Part shown: positions 16,407 to 23,113 of the stretch, one piece after another
How positions within the stretch are numbered: position 1 is the first letter of the stretch
Layout: each line of letters opens with the position of its first letter
Source: Cyanobacteria bacterium UBA2855
GTDB taxonomy: Bacteria > Cyanobacteriota > Vampirovibrionia > Gastranaerophilales > Gastranaerophilaceae
Assembly: GCA_002350725.1 (NCBI GenBank)
Contig: DEFJ01000009.1
Coordinates: forward strand, 1 to 35,995
Reading direction: 5' to 3'
Length of the DNA: 35,995 nt
The notes under the pieces: generated by a model
Told to the model about the DNA's origin: nothing
What the model saw: only the letters and a program-made list of their open reading frames with translations
The model's database searches: none
Position numbers and translations under genes: made by a program

Positions 16407-17300
16407 CTACACCGCAAGATTTTTTTGTAAAAGCTTTCTCAAAACGCCACCATGTTTTTTTAGCTCTAATCTTGCAGTTTCAACATCCGCACCGGTTTCA
16501 ATCATTACAATTGCCGTTTTGATTTCCCAATTACATTTTAAAAGGGAAGAAAGAGCATCACTATGCTGAGCACCGGTAATTTGAGCAACAATTCTTATTG
16601 CTCTGTCTTTTAATTTTTCATTCACCGCCTGTAAATCAATCATAAAGTTTTCGTATGTTTTACCAATCTTTATCATTGATCCGGTTGTTAGCATATTCAA
16701 AATCATTTTTTGGGCAGTACCTGCTTTTAAACGGCTGGAGCCTGCAATAACTTCAGGGCCGACCTCAACACAAATTACATGACCTGCCTCTTCTGCAATT
16801 CTACCTTTTGAATTACAGGTTATTCCAATAGTCTTACAGTTAATTTCATCAGCCTTTTCTAAAACGCCTAAAAGATATTTAGGATTTCCACTAGCTGAAA
16901 TTACGACTGCCACATCATTTTCTTTAAGGATTGATGCATCTTCTTTCCCTGCTTCAAAGTTATCCTCTGCACCCTCAACAGAACTTCTAAGGGCAATATC
17001 ACCACCTGCAATTATGCCCTGAACCATATCGGATGGAACACTAAATGTCGGAGGGCATTCCGAGGCATCAAGGATACCTAAACGTCCGGAAGTTCCTGCG
17101 CCAAAATATATTAATCGTCCGCCCTTTAAAAATTGTTTTGCTATCATATCAATAGCTTCCGCTATATCCTCAGAAGCATCTTCTACCGCAAGCGCTACGA
17201 GTTTATCCTCATTGTTCATCTTTCTAACCATCTCGAGGGTTGGTAAAAGATCAATGTCTTTCGTATTTTCATTTCTGTATTCTGTTATTGCTTCGCTCAT
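16407..17300 (-). CDS. murQ: N-acetylmuramic acid 6-phosphate etherase
   Basis: 297 residues, full length. SIS-domain signature YFGAGTSGRLGILDASECPP and the segments QGIIAGGD and EDNFEAGKED identify MurQ. It cleaves the lactyl ether of MurNAc-6-phosphate to GlcNAc-6-phosphate and D-lactate during peptidoglycan recycling. No MurP or AnmK is visible in the window, so the upstream supply route cannot be judged here. It sits between ribH (56-base gap) and gpsA (14-base gap) in a minus-strand run of housekeeping genes. Confidence 0.94.
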   Translation of the reverse strand: MSEAITEYRNENTKDIDLLPTLEMVRKMNNEDKLVALAVEDASEDIAEAIDMIAKQFLKGGRLIYFGAGTSGRLGILDASECPPTFSVPSDMVQGIIAGGDIALRSSVEGAEDNFEAGKEDASILKENDVAVVISASGNPKYLLGVLEKADEINCKTIGITCNSKGRIAEEAGHVICVEVGPEVIAGSSRLKAGTAQKMILNMLTTGSMIKIGKTYENFMIDLQAVNEKLKDRAIRIVAQITGAQHSDALSSLLKCNWEIKTAIVMIETGADVETARLELKKHGGVLRKLLQKNLAV

Positions 17301-17356
17301 ACATAACTCCTTTCACCATATAGGATAACTCGTCTGATAAATCAAATACATTTATA

Positions 17357-17818
17357 TTAAAATTGCTTCATTAAATTTGCCATTTCGATAGCAGATTTTG
17401 CGGCATCAGAACCTTTATTACCTGCTTTTGTACCTGCTCTTTCGATTGCTTGTTCTATATTATCTGTTGTTAAAACTCCAAAAATAACCGGAACTTCGGT
17501 TTGCAAACTTACATTTGCAATTCCTTTTGATAACTCTGCACTTACGTAATCAAAATGAGCAGTCGCCCCTTTAATAATAGCACCCAATGTAATGATTGCA
17601 GCATATTTACCTGTCTTAGCACATTTTAATGCCATGAGCGGAATTTCAAACGCCCCGGGAACTCTCACGATATCAACATTTTCTGTTTGAACGCCATGGC
17701 GTCTTAGCTCATCAACTGCACCGGCTAATAGTTTAGAACCTATAAAATCATTAAAACGTGAAAGAATAATACAATATTTTTCATCACCTGCTACTAATTG
17801 TCCCTCAAAACTGTTCAT
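17357..17818 (-). CDS. ribH: 6,7-dimethyl-8-ribityllumazine synthase
   Basis: 153 residues, typical length. Diagnostic segments: LSRFNDFIGSKLLAGAVDEL, VPGAFEIPLMALKCA, GAIIKGATAHFDYVS (with the catalytic-site His) and PVIFGVLTTDN. The enzyme condenses 5-amino-6-ribitylaminouracil with 3,4-dihydroxy-2-butanone 4-phosphate, the penultimate step of riboflavin synthesis. The other rib genes are elsewhere. It is placed between ccdA and murQ on the minus strand with short gaps. Confidence 0.95.
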   Translation of the reverse strand: MNSFEGQLVAGDEKYCIILSRFNDFIGSKLLAGAVDELRRHGVQTENVDIVRVPGAFEIPLMALKCAKTGKYAAIITLGAIIKGATAHFDYVSAELSKGIANVSLQTEVPVIFGVLTTDNIEQAIERAGTKAGNKGSDAAKSAIEMANLMKQF

Positions 17819-17864
17819 TTACTTTCTCCACATATCCTAATAATCCTCAACCATGATACAACAA

Positions 17865-18575
17865 TTAGAACAATTTTACAAGCAACGGATAAAAAATCTT
17901 ATAAAAAATAAATAAAGCAGTAACTATTAATAAAACTCCGCTTACCTTTAACAAGTAATCGGAAAACTTATAAAAATTACCCATATTTTTTACTTTTGAA
18001 GTAATAACTCCTGCCGCAACAAGTATCAAACCTTGTCCGATTGAGAATAAAAACAGCATAACTACTGCCTGAACAAGACTTGCTGATAATGAAGCAAATG
18101 CCATAATTGCCGCAAGTATCGGAGTTGAACATGGGGTTCCGACAAGCGCAAAAATTCCGCCAAGCAGCATCGGATACAAGAACATATTTGTTCCGTTATT
18201 TTTTGGAATTTCTTTTATTAATACAGGTAACTCAAAATCCAAAATTCCGATTAGCTTTAAGCCCATAACCATAATCAATCCCGCCATAATAAGAGCAAAA
18301 TATCCGCCGGCAAAGGCAACAAAAACTTTACCCGTTATTGCGCAAGCCAAACCAATTATGGAAAAGACTATTGCTGAACCTATTATAAAAAACAGCATCT
18401 GGACAAATGTTGTTTTTGGTTTTTCTTCTGAATAACCGCCTATATAACCAATAATTATCGGTAACATAGAAATTGAACAGGGAGATACCGATGCTATCAA
18501 ACCGCCTAAAAACGATAGCAGATATAATAATGCGATATTAGTTCCTGAATTAAATAAATTTGCGAAATCCGGCAT
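17865..18575 (-). CDS. ccdA: CcdA/DsbD-type transmembrane thiol transporter
   Basis: 236 residues with six or more predicted membrane segments. The two conserved cysteines sit in the family contexts SPCSISMLPIIIGY (Cys33, first helix) and GTPCSTPILAAIMAF (mid-protein). CcdA passes electrons from cytoplasmic thioredoxin across the inner membrane to periplasmic thiol proteins. The gene directly follows a membrane-anchored thioredoxin-like gene (start one base after its stop), the expected periplasmic acceptor. Together they probably keep extracytoplasmic thiols reduced, for example for cytochrome c assembly or sulfoxide repair; which one is not visible here. Confidence 0.88.
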   Translation of the reverse strand: MPDFANLFNSGTNIALLYLLSFLGGLIASVSPCSISMLPIIIGYIGGYSEEKPKTTFVQMLFFIIGSAIVFSIIGLACAITGKVFVAFAGGYFALIMAGLIMVMGLKLIGILDFELPVLIKEIPKNNGTNMFLYPMLLGGIFALVGTPCSTPILAAIMAFASLSASLVQAVVMLFLFSIGQGLILVAAGVITSKVKNMGNFYKFSDYLLKVSGVLLIVTALFIFYKIFYPLLVKLF

Positions 18576-18576
18576 T

Positions 18577-18969
18577 TTACTTTAATTCCTTTAAACATTC
18601 ATCCATCTTGTCTTTTTCTATAGCACCCTCAATACGCTTTACTTCGTTACCGCTGGAATTTATTAATATTATTGTTGGAACAAGAGTTACATTGTATTTT
18701 TTTATCCAACTGTCATTTTTTTTGTTTCCGTCTTGAACATTAATTTCAACTAAATCAATTCTATCCTTGTATTGCGGATATAACTCTTTCATTATCTTTG
18801 TCATGGTTTGACAATCCAAGCACATTGTTGAGGTAAATTTTACAATTTGCGGACGAGAATTTTTTGTGTCTGCACTTGCCATATCAGAATTGCTTAAATG
18901 ACCAAGCAAAGCATACAACGCAATAGGTATTAAAAATATTAATAAAACAACAATCAGATTTTTTTTCAT
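18577..18969 (-). CDS. Membrane-anchored thioredoxin-fold protein
   Basis: 130 residues: one N-terminal membrane anchor (about 4-23), then a thioredoxin fold facing the periplasm. The active site is MCLDCQ (Cys50, Cys53), and the cis-proline motif is LVPTIILI. The CLDC pair is unlike the usual CGPC and is closer to thiol-reductase variants. With CcdA encoded immediately downstream, it is the likely electron acceptor of CcdA. It is divergent from the MIP channel gene, with about 215 bases of shared upstream region. Confidence 0.85.
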   Translation of the reverse strand: MKKNLIVVLLIFLIPIALYALLGHLSNSDMASADTKNSRPQIVKFTSTMCLDCQTMTKIMKELYPQYKDRIDLVEINVQDGNKKNDSWIKKYNVTLVPTIILINSSGNEVKRIEGAIEKDKMDECLKELK

Positions 18970-19100
18970 AATTTATCTCCTTGATATTTGCAATATTATC
19001 ATAAAATAAAAGCTTAAATATTCAATTAACCATGTAGGGAGTAGAAATATATAATTATATTCAAGTTTTATGTTTTATTCCCCTTAAAATGTTAAGAAAG

Positions 19101-19129
19101 TTTACAAATTTAAAAAATTGTAGTAATAT
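19101..19129 (+). promoter_or_regulatory. Predicted sigma-70 promoter for the MIP channel
   Basis: TTTACA (19101-19106), a 17-base spacer and TAATAT (19124-19129), 55 bases before the ATG at 19185. The -35 matches five of six consensus bases and the -10 four of six. Confidence 0.5.
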
Positions 19130-19184
19130 AGCATTGTCGTTAAAAATACAAGTGTATTTTTTTAAAGTTTAGGAGGTTTTTAGA

Positions 19185-19820
19185 ATGGACAATTTTAAAA
19201 AGTACATCGTTGAATTCATCGGAACATTTTTCCTTGTATTCACAATCGGCGCAACAATTGCTTTTGGAACGGAAGCTACAATTGCACCATTAGCAATCGG
19301 TTTTGCCCTGATGGTAATGGTATACGCAGGCGGCTTTATTTCAGGCGGGCATTACAATCCAGCAGTATCACTTGCTGCTGCCGTTAGAGGTGCTTTAGAA
19401 TGGAAGCAATGGGTACCATATGCAATTTTCCAAGTTGCAGGTGGAGCTTTTGCCGCTTGGTTAATTACTTATTTATTTGGCGGTGCTGTTGAAGCCGGAC
19501 CTATATTCAAACTTTCACACGTAATCATTGCTGAATTCTTGTTTACCTTTGCTTTATGCTATGTTGTATTGTTAACTGCAACATCTAAAAAAACTGAAGG
19601 TAATTCATATTACGGTTTAGCAATCGGTTCTACGGTTTTGGTTGGTGCTTTTGCCGTAGGCGGAATTTGTCTTGGCGCATTCAATCCTGCAGTAGCTATT
19701 TCAACTATTGTTATGGGTGCAGCTTGTTGCGCTAAACTTGCGTGGATTACAGTTGCCGTAAACCTTATTGCAGGTATTTGTGCAGGTTTGACTTATAAAT
19801 TTCTTGTTAATGAAGAATAA
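19185..19820 (+). CDS. Aquaporin / MIP-family channel with altered selectivity filter
   Basis: 211 residues, six membrane helices, two NPA half-helices: GGHYNPAVSLA (Asn58) and GAFNPAVAIS (Asn167). Family role: passive passage of water or small neutral solutes through the inner membrane. In classical aquaporins and glyceroporins the second NPA is followed by the Arg of the selectivity filter (NPAR). Here it is Val170, so the constriction lacks that positive charge and the pore may be wider or have different solutes. The first helix contains YIVEFIGTFFLVFTIG, typical of the family. A strong AGGAGGT site precedes the ATG. A terminator follows at 19842. Confidence 0.9.
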   Translation: MDNFKKYIVEFIGTFFLVFTIGATIAFGTEATIAPLAIGFALMVMVYAGGFISGGHYNPAVSLAAAVRGALEWKQWVPYAIFQVAGGAFAAWLITYLFGGAVEAGPIFKLSHVIIAEFLFTFALCYVVLLTATSKKTEGNSYYGLAIGSTVLVGAFAVGGICLGAFNPAVAISTIVMGAACCAKLAWITVAVNLIAGICAGLTYKFLVNEE

Positions 19821-19841
19821 GATTTTTATATAATAACTTTA

Positions 19842-19876
19842 TAACCCGTAGCCTTATGGTTACGGGTTATTTTTAT
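19842..19876 (+). terminator. Intrinsic terminator after MIP channel
   Basis: AACCCGTA (19843-19850) pairs with TACGGGTT (19861-19868), followed by ATTTTTATTT. It lies 22 bases after the stop codon. Confidence 0.85.
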
Positions 19877-19929
19877 TTATCTGTAAAAGAACAGTAGGTT
19901 TTAGAAGAAAGAACATACCTATTGAGAAT

Positions 19930-19988
19930 TTTATATAGGTCGGATTTTAACCCGACATATAAAAATTGTAGGTTGGGCATACCTGCCA
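19930..19988. repeat. Palindromic dispersed repeats (GGTCGG/GTAGGTTGGG type)
   Basis: The first inverted repeat pairs GTCGG with CCGAC (within 19936-19956), flanked by TATA. The second, GTAGGTTGGGCATACCTGC (19969-19987), resembles GTAGGTTGGG-type repeats I associate with cyanobacterial genomes. Related sequence recurs at 32421-32450 and near 32539 (AGTAGGTCGGC). Function unknown. Confidence 0.45.
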
Positions 19989-20094
19989 AAAAATAACTTA
20001 AGAGTGCAAAATTGTGTAAGAATAGTGCAAAAAATCGGGCATTTCGGACTTTTATACTCAACCCATTTCGAACTTATAAAATCACCAAAATTAA

Positions 20095-20126
20095 CTGGAC
20101 TGCCACGCTTCCGCTCGCAGTGACAT
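20095..20126. repeat. Dispersed GGACTGCCACGC...TCGCAGTGAC repeat
   Basis: The minus strand reads TGTCACTGCGAGCGGAAGCG then TGGCAGTCC. This matches the general form of a short repeat (CATTGCGAGCG ... GCAATCC) found scattered in many unrelated bacterial genomes. Single copy here, not next to a gene end. Recognition is from memory of the consensus. Confidence 0.45.
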
Positions 20127-20164
20127 AAATATCGTTAACTCAAAACAAACATAAAATATACAGC

Positions 20165-20280
20165 CTCTGCCACCTCGCGCTCGAACCTGCCAAAGCTCCG
20201 CTTTGTTGTGGTTCTCATCCAATCCCCTGTATTAAAAAAGAGAATACTTACGCATTCTCTTTAAAGATTTGGCAGGGGTG
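20165..20280 (-). repeat. tRNA-Tyr-end repeat, outer (partial) copy
   Basis: On the minus strand this carries the last bases of tRNA-Tyr (CCACCCCTGCC), a copy of its downstream hairpin (AAGAGAATGCGTAAGTATTCTCTTTT) and the opening of the structured element. That opening is GGGGATTGGATGAGAACC, then a hairpin closed by GGTTCGAGCG. The hairpin differs from the inner copy (AAAGC/GCTTT core) but is still paired. The copy then runs into unrelated sequence near 20165, so it is truncated. Confidence 0.65.
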
Positions 20281-20414
20281 GATTGTCTTGTTCACCGACA
20301 TTAAACGAGTCTTCGGATTTTGACTTCAAGAATTTCATTCTTTTGTCAAAAGTCCTCCGCTCTCTGTCGGCTCACGCTCGAACCACTTAACGTGGTTCTC
20401 ATCCAATCCCCTGC
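20271..20414 (-). ncRNA. Structured repeat element grafted to tRNA-Tyr 3' end
   Basis: Nested complementary segments (plus-strand positions): GCAGGGG 20272-20278 with CCCCTGC 20408-20414; ATTG with CAAT inside that; CCGACA 20295-20300 with TGTCGG 20365-20370. Further in: CGGA 20314-20317 with TCCG 20356-20359; TTTTGAC 20318-20324 with GTCAAAA 20345-20351; AAGAAT 20328-20333 with ATTCTT 20337-20342. A side hairpin pairs AACCAC 20381-20386 with GTGGTT 20392-20397. The closing stem uses tRNA-Tyr 3'-end sequence. A block CATTAAACG-(A/T)-GTCTTCG (20299-20315) recurs at the window end. It is either a transcribed structured RNA read through from tRNA-Tyr or a mobile palindromic element. Transcription is not shown. 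Confidence 0.5.
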
Positions 20415-20417
20415 ATA

Positions 20418-20450
20418 AAAAAAGAGAACACTTACGTATTCTCTTTAAAA
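20418..20450 (-). terminator. Hairpin downstream of tRNA-Tyr
   Basis: AAAGAGAACACTTACGTATTCTCTTT forms an AAAGAGAA/TTCTCTTT stem. On the minus strand it is followed by a run of seven T, directly after the tRNA-Tyr 3' end. A near-identical hairpin recurs at 20234-20264 next to the duplicated tRNA end. Confidence 0.7.
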
Positions 20451-20453
20451 CAT

Positions 20454-20536
<83 letters not shown>

Positions 20537-20578
20537 TTATTCAATTGTCATTATCAAACCCGTCAGCTTCTTAAAAAT

Positions 20579-20650
20579 TGCCCTTGACGAGATTTGAACT
20601 CGTGGCCTCTCCCTTACCAAGGGAGTGCTCTACCCCTGAGCCACAAGGGC
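20579..20650 (-). tRNA. tRNA-Thr(GGT)
   Basis: 72 bases. Acceptor GCCCTTG pairs with CAAGGGC, discriminator A. Anticodon stem TCCCT/AGGGA encloses loop TGGTAAG-type with anticodon GGT. T-arm CGAG TTCAAAT CTCG. CCA not encoded. Two broken copies of its 5' half lie immediately upstream on the minus strand (20675-20840). Confidence 0.93.
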
Positions 20651-20674
20651 TTGTTTTTTTTAACGCCTTCGGCT

Positions 20675-20749
20675 GAAGGGAGTGCTTCCTCTCGAGAAAC
20701 AATTCACCGGATTGTTTCTCTCGGCAGAGTCCCTGAGCCACAAGGGCTT
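20675..20749 (-). pseudogene. 5'-half tRNA-Thr copy carrying a hairpin insert, copy 1
   Basis: On the minus strand this reads CCCTTGTGGCTCAGGGA, then a ~40-base insert, then AAGCACTCCCTT. It is the 5' half of tRNA-Thr(GGT) with the D-loop replaced. The insert is a hairpin, GAGAAACAAT (20694-20703) with ATTGTTTCTC (20711-20720), bordered by CTCTCG/CTCGGCAGAGTCC. Anticodon loop and T-arm are missing. The borders match the half-tRNA inserts at 5910-5960. Confidence 0.65.
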
Positions 20750-20764
20750 ATTTATTTTCCTTTG

Positions 20765-20839
20765 ACCAAGGGAGTGCTTCTTCTTAAAAAACAATTCACC
20801 GAATTATTTTTCTTGTCAGAATCCCTGAGCCACAAGGGT
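20765..20839 (-). pseudogene. 5'-half tRNA-Thr copy carrying a hairpin insert, copy 2
   Basis: Second tandem copy of the same unit, about 90 bases away. It is diverged in the insert, but the hairpin potential is retained as AAAAA / AATTC-ACC-GAATT / TTTTT. The tRNA-derived flanks (CAAGGGAGTGCTTC and TCCCTGAGCCACAAGGG) are nearly unchanged. The loop CACCG is shared with copy 1 although stem bases differ. Confidence 0.6.
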
Positions 20840-20857
20840 TTCTCCGTTCAGGAAAAT

Positions 20858-20929
20858 AGCCGGCAATAGGAATCGAACCTACAACCTACGGTTTACAAAA
20901 CCGTTGCTCTACCGTTGAGCTATGCCGGC
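20858..20929 (-). tRNA. tRNA-Thr(TGT)
   Basis: 72 bases. Acceptor GCCGGCA pairs with TGCCGGC, discriminator T. Anticodon arm ACGGT TTTGTAA ACCGT gives TGT. D-arm GCTC...GAGC, T-arm TGTAGG TTCGATT CCTAT. CCA not encoded. It is the first tRNA of the minus-strand cluster Thr(TGT), Thr(GGT), Tyr(GTA). Confidence 0.92.
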
Positions 20930-21024
20930 TGACAATTCCCATTCTATTAAGAACATTTTTAAATGTCAAGAACTTTTTTCGTGTTACTATATTTATTGTA
21001 TTTAATTCTGAGGAATATGTATCT

Positions 21025-21366
21025 ATGACAAAATTTATCGCACCCATTGTGCTTCTCACAATATCCAATATATTCATGACATTTGCATGGTACGGACATC
21101 TTAAACACAAGTCTACGGCACTTTGGCTGGTTGTTCTTATCAGCTGGGGAATTGCACTTTTTGAGTATTGCTTTCAGGTGCCTGCCAACCGTATCGGACA
21201 TGAAGTCTACAATGCAGCTCAACTAAAAACTATACAAGAAGTTATCACCCTTATCGTATTTAGTTTCTTTTCTGTACTTTATCTAAAGGAACAATTTAAA
21301 TGGAACTACCTTGTAGGTTTTGCACTAATTATACTTGCCGTATTTTTTATCTTCAAAAAATGGTGA
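21025..21366 (+). CDS. DUF486 small membrane protein (DMT-type)
   Basis: 113 residues, four predicted membrane helices. The conserved segment FEYCFQVPANRIG, followed by QLKTIQEVITL, is the DUF486 signature. The family resembles half-size drug/metabolite transporters (EamA/SMR-like) but has no known substrate. The start is the ATG at 21025. Upstream is the tRNA cluster on the opposite strand. recN follows on the same strand after 59 bases. Confidence 0.85.
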   Translation: MTKFIAPIVLLTISNIFMTFAWYGHLKHKSTALWLVVLISWGIALFEYCFQVPANRIGHEVYNAAQLKTIQEVITLIVFSFFSVLYLKEQFKWNYLVGFALIILAVFFIFKKW

Positions 21367-21425
21367 TTGAATTATAAAAACTTAATGTTTTTGCATTGTA
21401 AAAGCGGTTGCGCTATGCTATTGCT

Positions 21426-23093
21426 ATGATAAAGCAATTAAAATTAAAAGATTACATACTTATTGATGAATTAGAAGCAAATTTTCATTCGGGATTGAAT
21501 GTAATCACCGGAGAAACAGGTGCAGGAAAAAGTATTTTGATTAATGCTATAGATATTGCATTTTCTTCACGTGTTTCAAAAGAAGTTATAAAAACAGGAT
21601 GTGAAAAAGCCGTCATTGAACTAACTATTGATAATACAAAACACGACCTGTCTGACTTGTTTGCTCAAAACGGCATTGATGATTTCGGTCAGGAAATCGT
21701 TTTATCTAAAGAAATTACACCCTCAGGCGTTCGGACAAGAATTAACGGGACACTGATTAATCAGGATTTTTTAAAAAGCATTAAATCACTGTTTTTGGAT
21801 ATTCATTCTCAACATCAAACATACGTATTTATGCAGCCAAAGTATCATATTACTTTACTTGATAACTATGCAAAAGATGTATACGGTAATATCCTAAACG
21901 ATTACAAATTGCTTTATAAAAAATATACAGATACTCTAAATTTACTTGAACAAGCCAAAAATTCTGCCGATACAACAGAAAATCAAATTGAATTTTTAAA
22001 ATTTCAAGTAAATGAAATCAGTGAAGCAAATATTCAAAGCACAACCGAAGATGCGGAATTAAATGAAGAATTGGAAGTGCTTGCTAACGCTGAAAAACTT
22101 AAAGAACTTACAGGGCAATCTTATTGGGCAATCAATGGGGATGACGGGTCTATTATTGAAGCTCTCGTTAAAATTAAGCAAAATATATCAAAAGCATCCT
22201 CTATGGATTCTAATTTGGAAGAAATAGAAGGTCGATATATTGATGCTGTTGAAAATCTTAAGGATATAGCATCCGAACTTCACAACTACAGCCAAAACCT
22301 TGACAATGACGAGGCAAGATTAAATGAAATACAAGAAAGATTATATCTGCTTGACAAATTAAAGCGTAAATACGGGGATTCTCTTGAAGCTGTTATGGCT
22401 ACGTACGACAAATTAAGTGAAGAATTAAACGGCATCGAATTTTCTACCCAAAATATCGAAGCTTTGCAAGCAGAAATCACTCAAATCAGAACCGAGCTTG
22501 AGAAAAAAGCTGAAGAAATTTCCGAATACCGCAAGAATTATGCAAGTGTATTATCAGGTTATATACAAGAAAAACTTGAACAACTTGAAATGCCAAAAGC
22601 TCGATTTGAAATATCCGTAAAAGATAAAGAGCTTGGACAAGATGGCGCAGATGAAGTTGAATTTTTAATCTCAACGAATATATCCGAGGATTTAAAACCG
22701 CTGGCAAAAGTTGCCTCGGGCGGAGAAATTTCAAGGGTAATGCTTGCAATAAAATCTATTTTTGCACAATCCGATAACATTGATACTGTTATTTTTGATG
22801 AAATAGATACGGGGATTTCCGGTAAGGCATCTCAAAGTGTTGCAGAAGAAATTAAAGCGCTTGCGAAATATCATCAAATTATTCTTATCACGCACCAACC
22901 TATAATTGCATCAAAGTCAGATAAACATTTTTATGTAAGAAAATCTCAAGAAGATGAAACGAAGGTTGAGGTATACGTATTAACCGGAGAAAACAGAGTT
23001 AAAGCTCTTGCTGAACTTGCAGGCGGGGATATTAATGACGAATCAATCAAATTTGCTCGCTCTCTTTTAAATGAAGAATTAGTACGTCAATAA
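21426..23093 (+). CDS. recN: DNA repair protein RecN
   Basis: 555 residues from the ATG at 21426 (MIKQLKLKDYILIDELE, the usual RecN opening); a TTG six codons earlier is in frame but would add an unusual leader. Walker A GETGAGKS is at 29-36. The family insert FLDIHSQHQTY follows, then long coiled coils (about 150-370). The ABC signature VASGGEISRVMLA and Walker B TVIFDEIDTGISG complete it, with H-loop ITHQP. RecN is an SMC-like ATPase acting at double-strand breaks in recombinational repair. No clear ribosome site is visible before the ATG. A zinc-ribbon/SPFH gene begins 20 bases after its stop. Confidence 0.95.
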   Translation: MIKQLKLKDYILIDELEANFHSGLNVITGETGAGKSILINAIDIAFSSRVSKEVIKTGCEKAVIELTIDNTKHDLSDLFAQNGIDDFGQEIVLSKEITPSGVRTRINGTLINQDFLKSIKSLFLDIHSQHQTYVFMQPKYHITLLDNYAKDVYGNILNDYKLLYKKYTDTLNLLEQAKNSADTTENQIEFLKFQVNEISEANIQSTTEDAELNEELEVLANAEKLKELTGQSYWAINGDDGSIIEALVKIKQNISKASSMDSNLEEIEGRYIDAVENLKDIASELHNYSQNLDNDEARLNEIQERLYLLDKLKRKYGDSLEAVMATYDKLSEELNGIEFSTQNIEALQAEITQIRTELEKKAEEISEYRKNYASVLSGYIQEKLEQLEMPKARFEISVKDKELGQDGADEVEFLISTNISEDLKPLAKVASGGEISRVMLAIKSIFAQSDNIDTVIFDEIDTGISGKASQSVAEEIKALAKYHQIILITHQPIIASKSDKHFYVRKSQEDETKVEVYVLTGENRVKALAELAGGDINDESIKFARSLLNEELVRQ

Positions 23094-23113
23094 ATATAAT
23101 AGGAGGGTTTGAT

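Larger units (their letters stand above)
19877..20453. other. Gene-free, repeat-dense region downstream of tRNA-Tyr
   Basis: No protein gene is supported; a possible 62-codon minus frame at 19873-20061 lacks a ribosome site. The stretch holds three small palindromic repeats (19894-19988), a dispersed repeat resembling widely seen bacterial TTGCGAGCG-type elements (20095-20126), and two tandem copies of a structured repeat attached to the tRNA-Tyr 3' end (20165-20453). Confidence 0.7.

Noticed and set aside
19873..20061. Minus-strand frame of 62 codons after the MIP channel
   Set aside because: Reads through palindromic repeats and the terminator; no ribosome site.
20594..20869. Plus-strand frame across the tRNA-Thr genes
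   Set aside because: It is the complement of tRNA genes and their half copies.
20959..21222. Minus-strand frames opposite the DUF486 gene
   Set aside because: The plus strand encodes the DUF486 signature; the opposite frames have no support.
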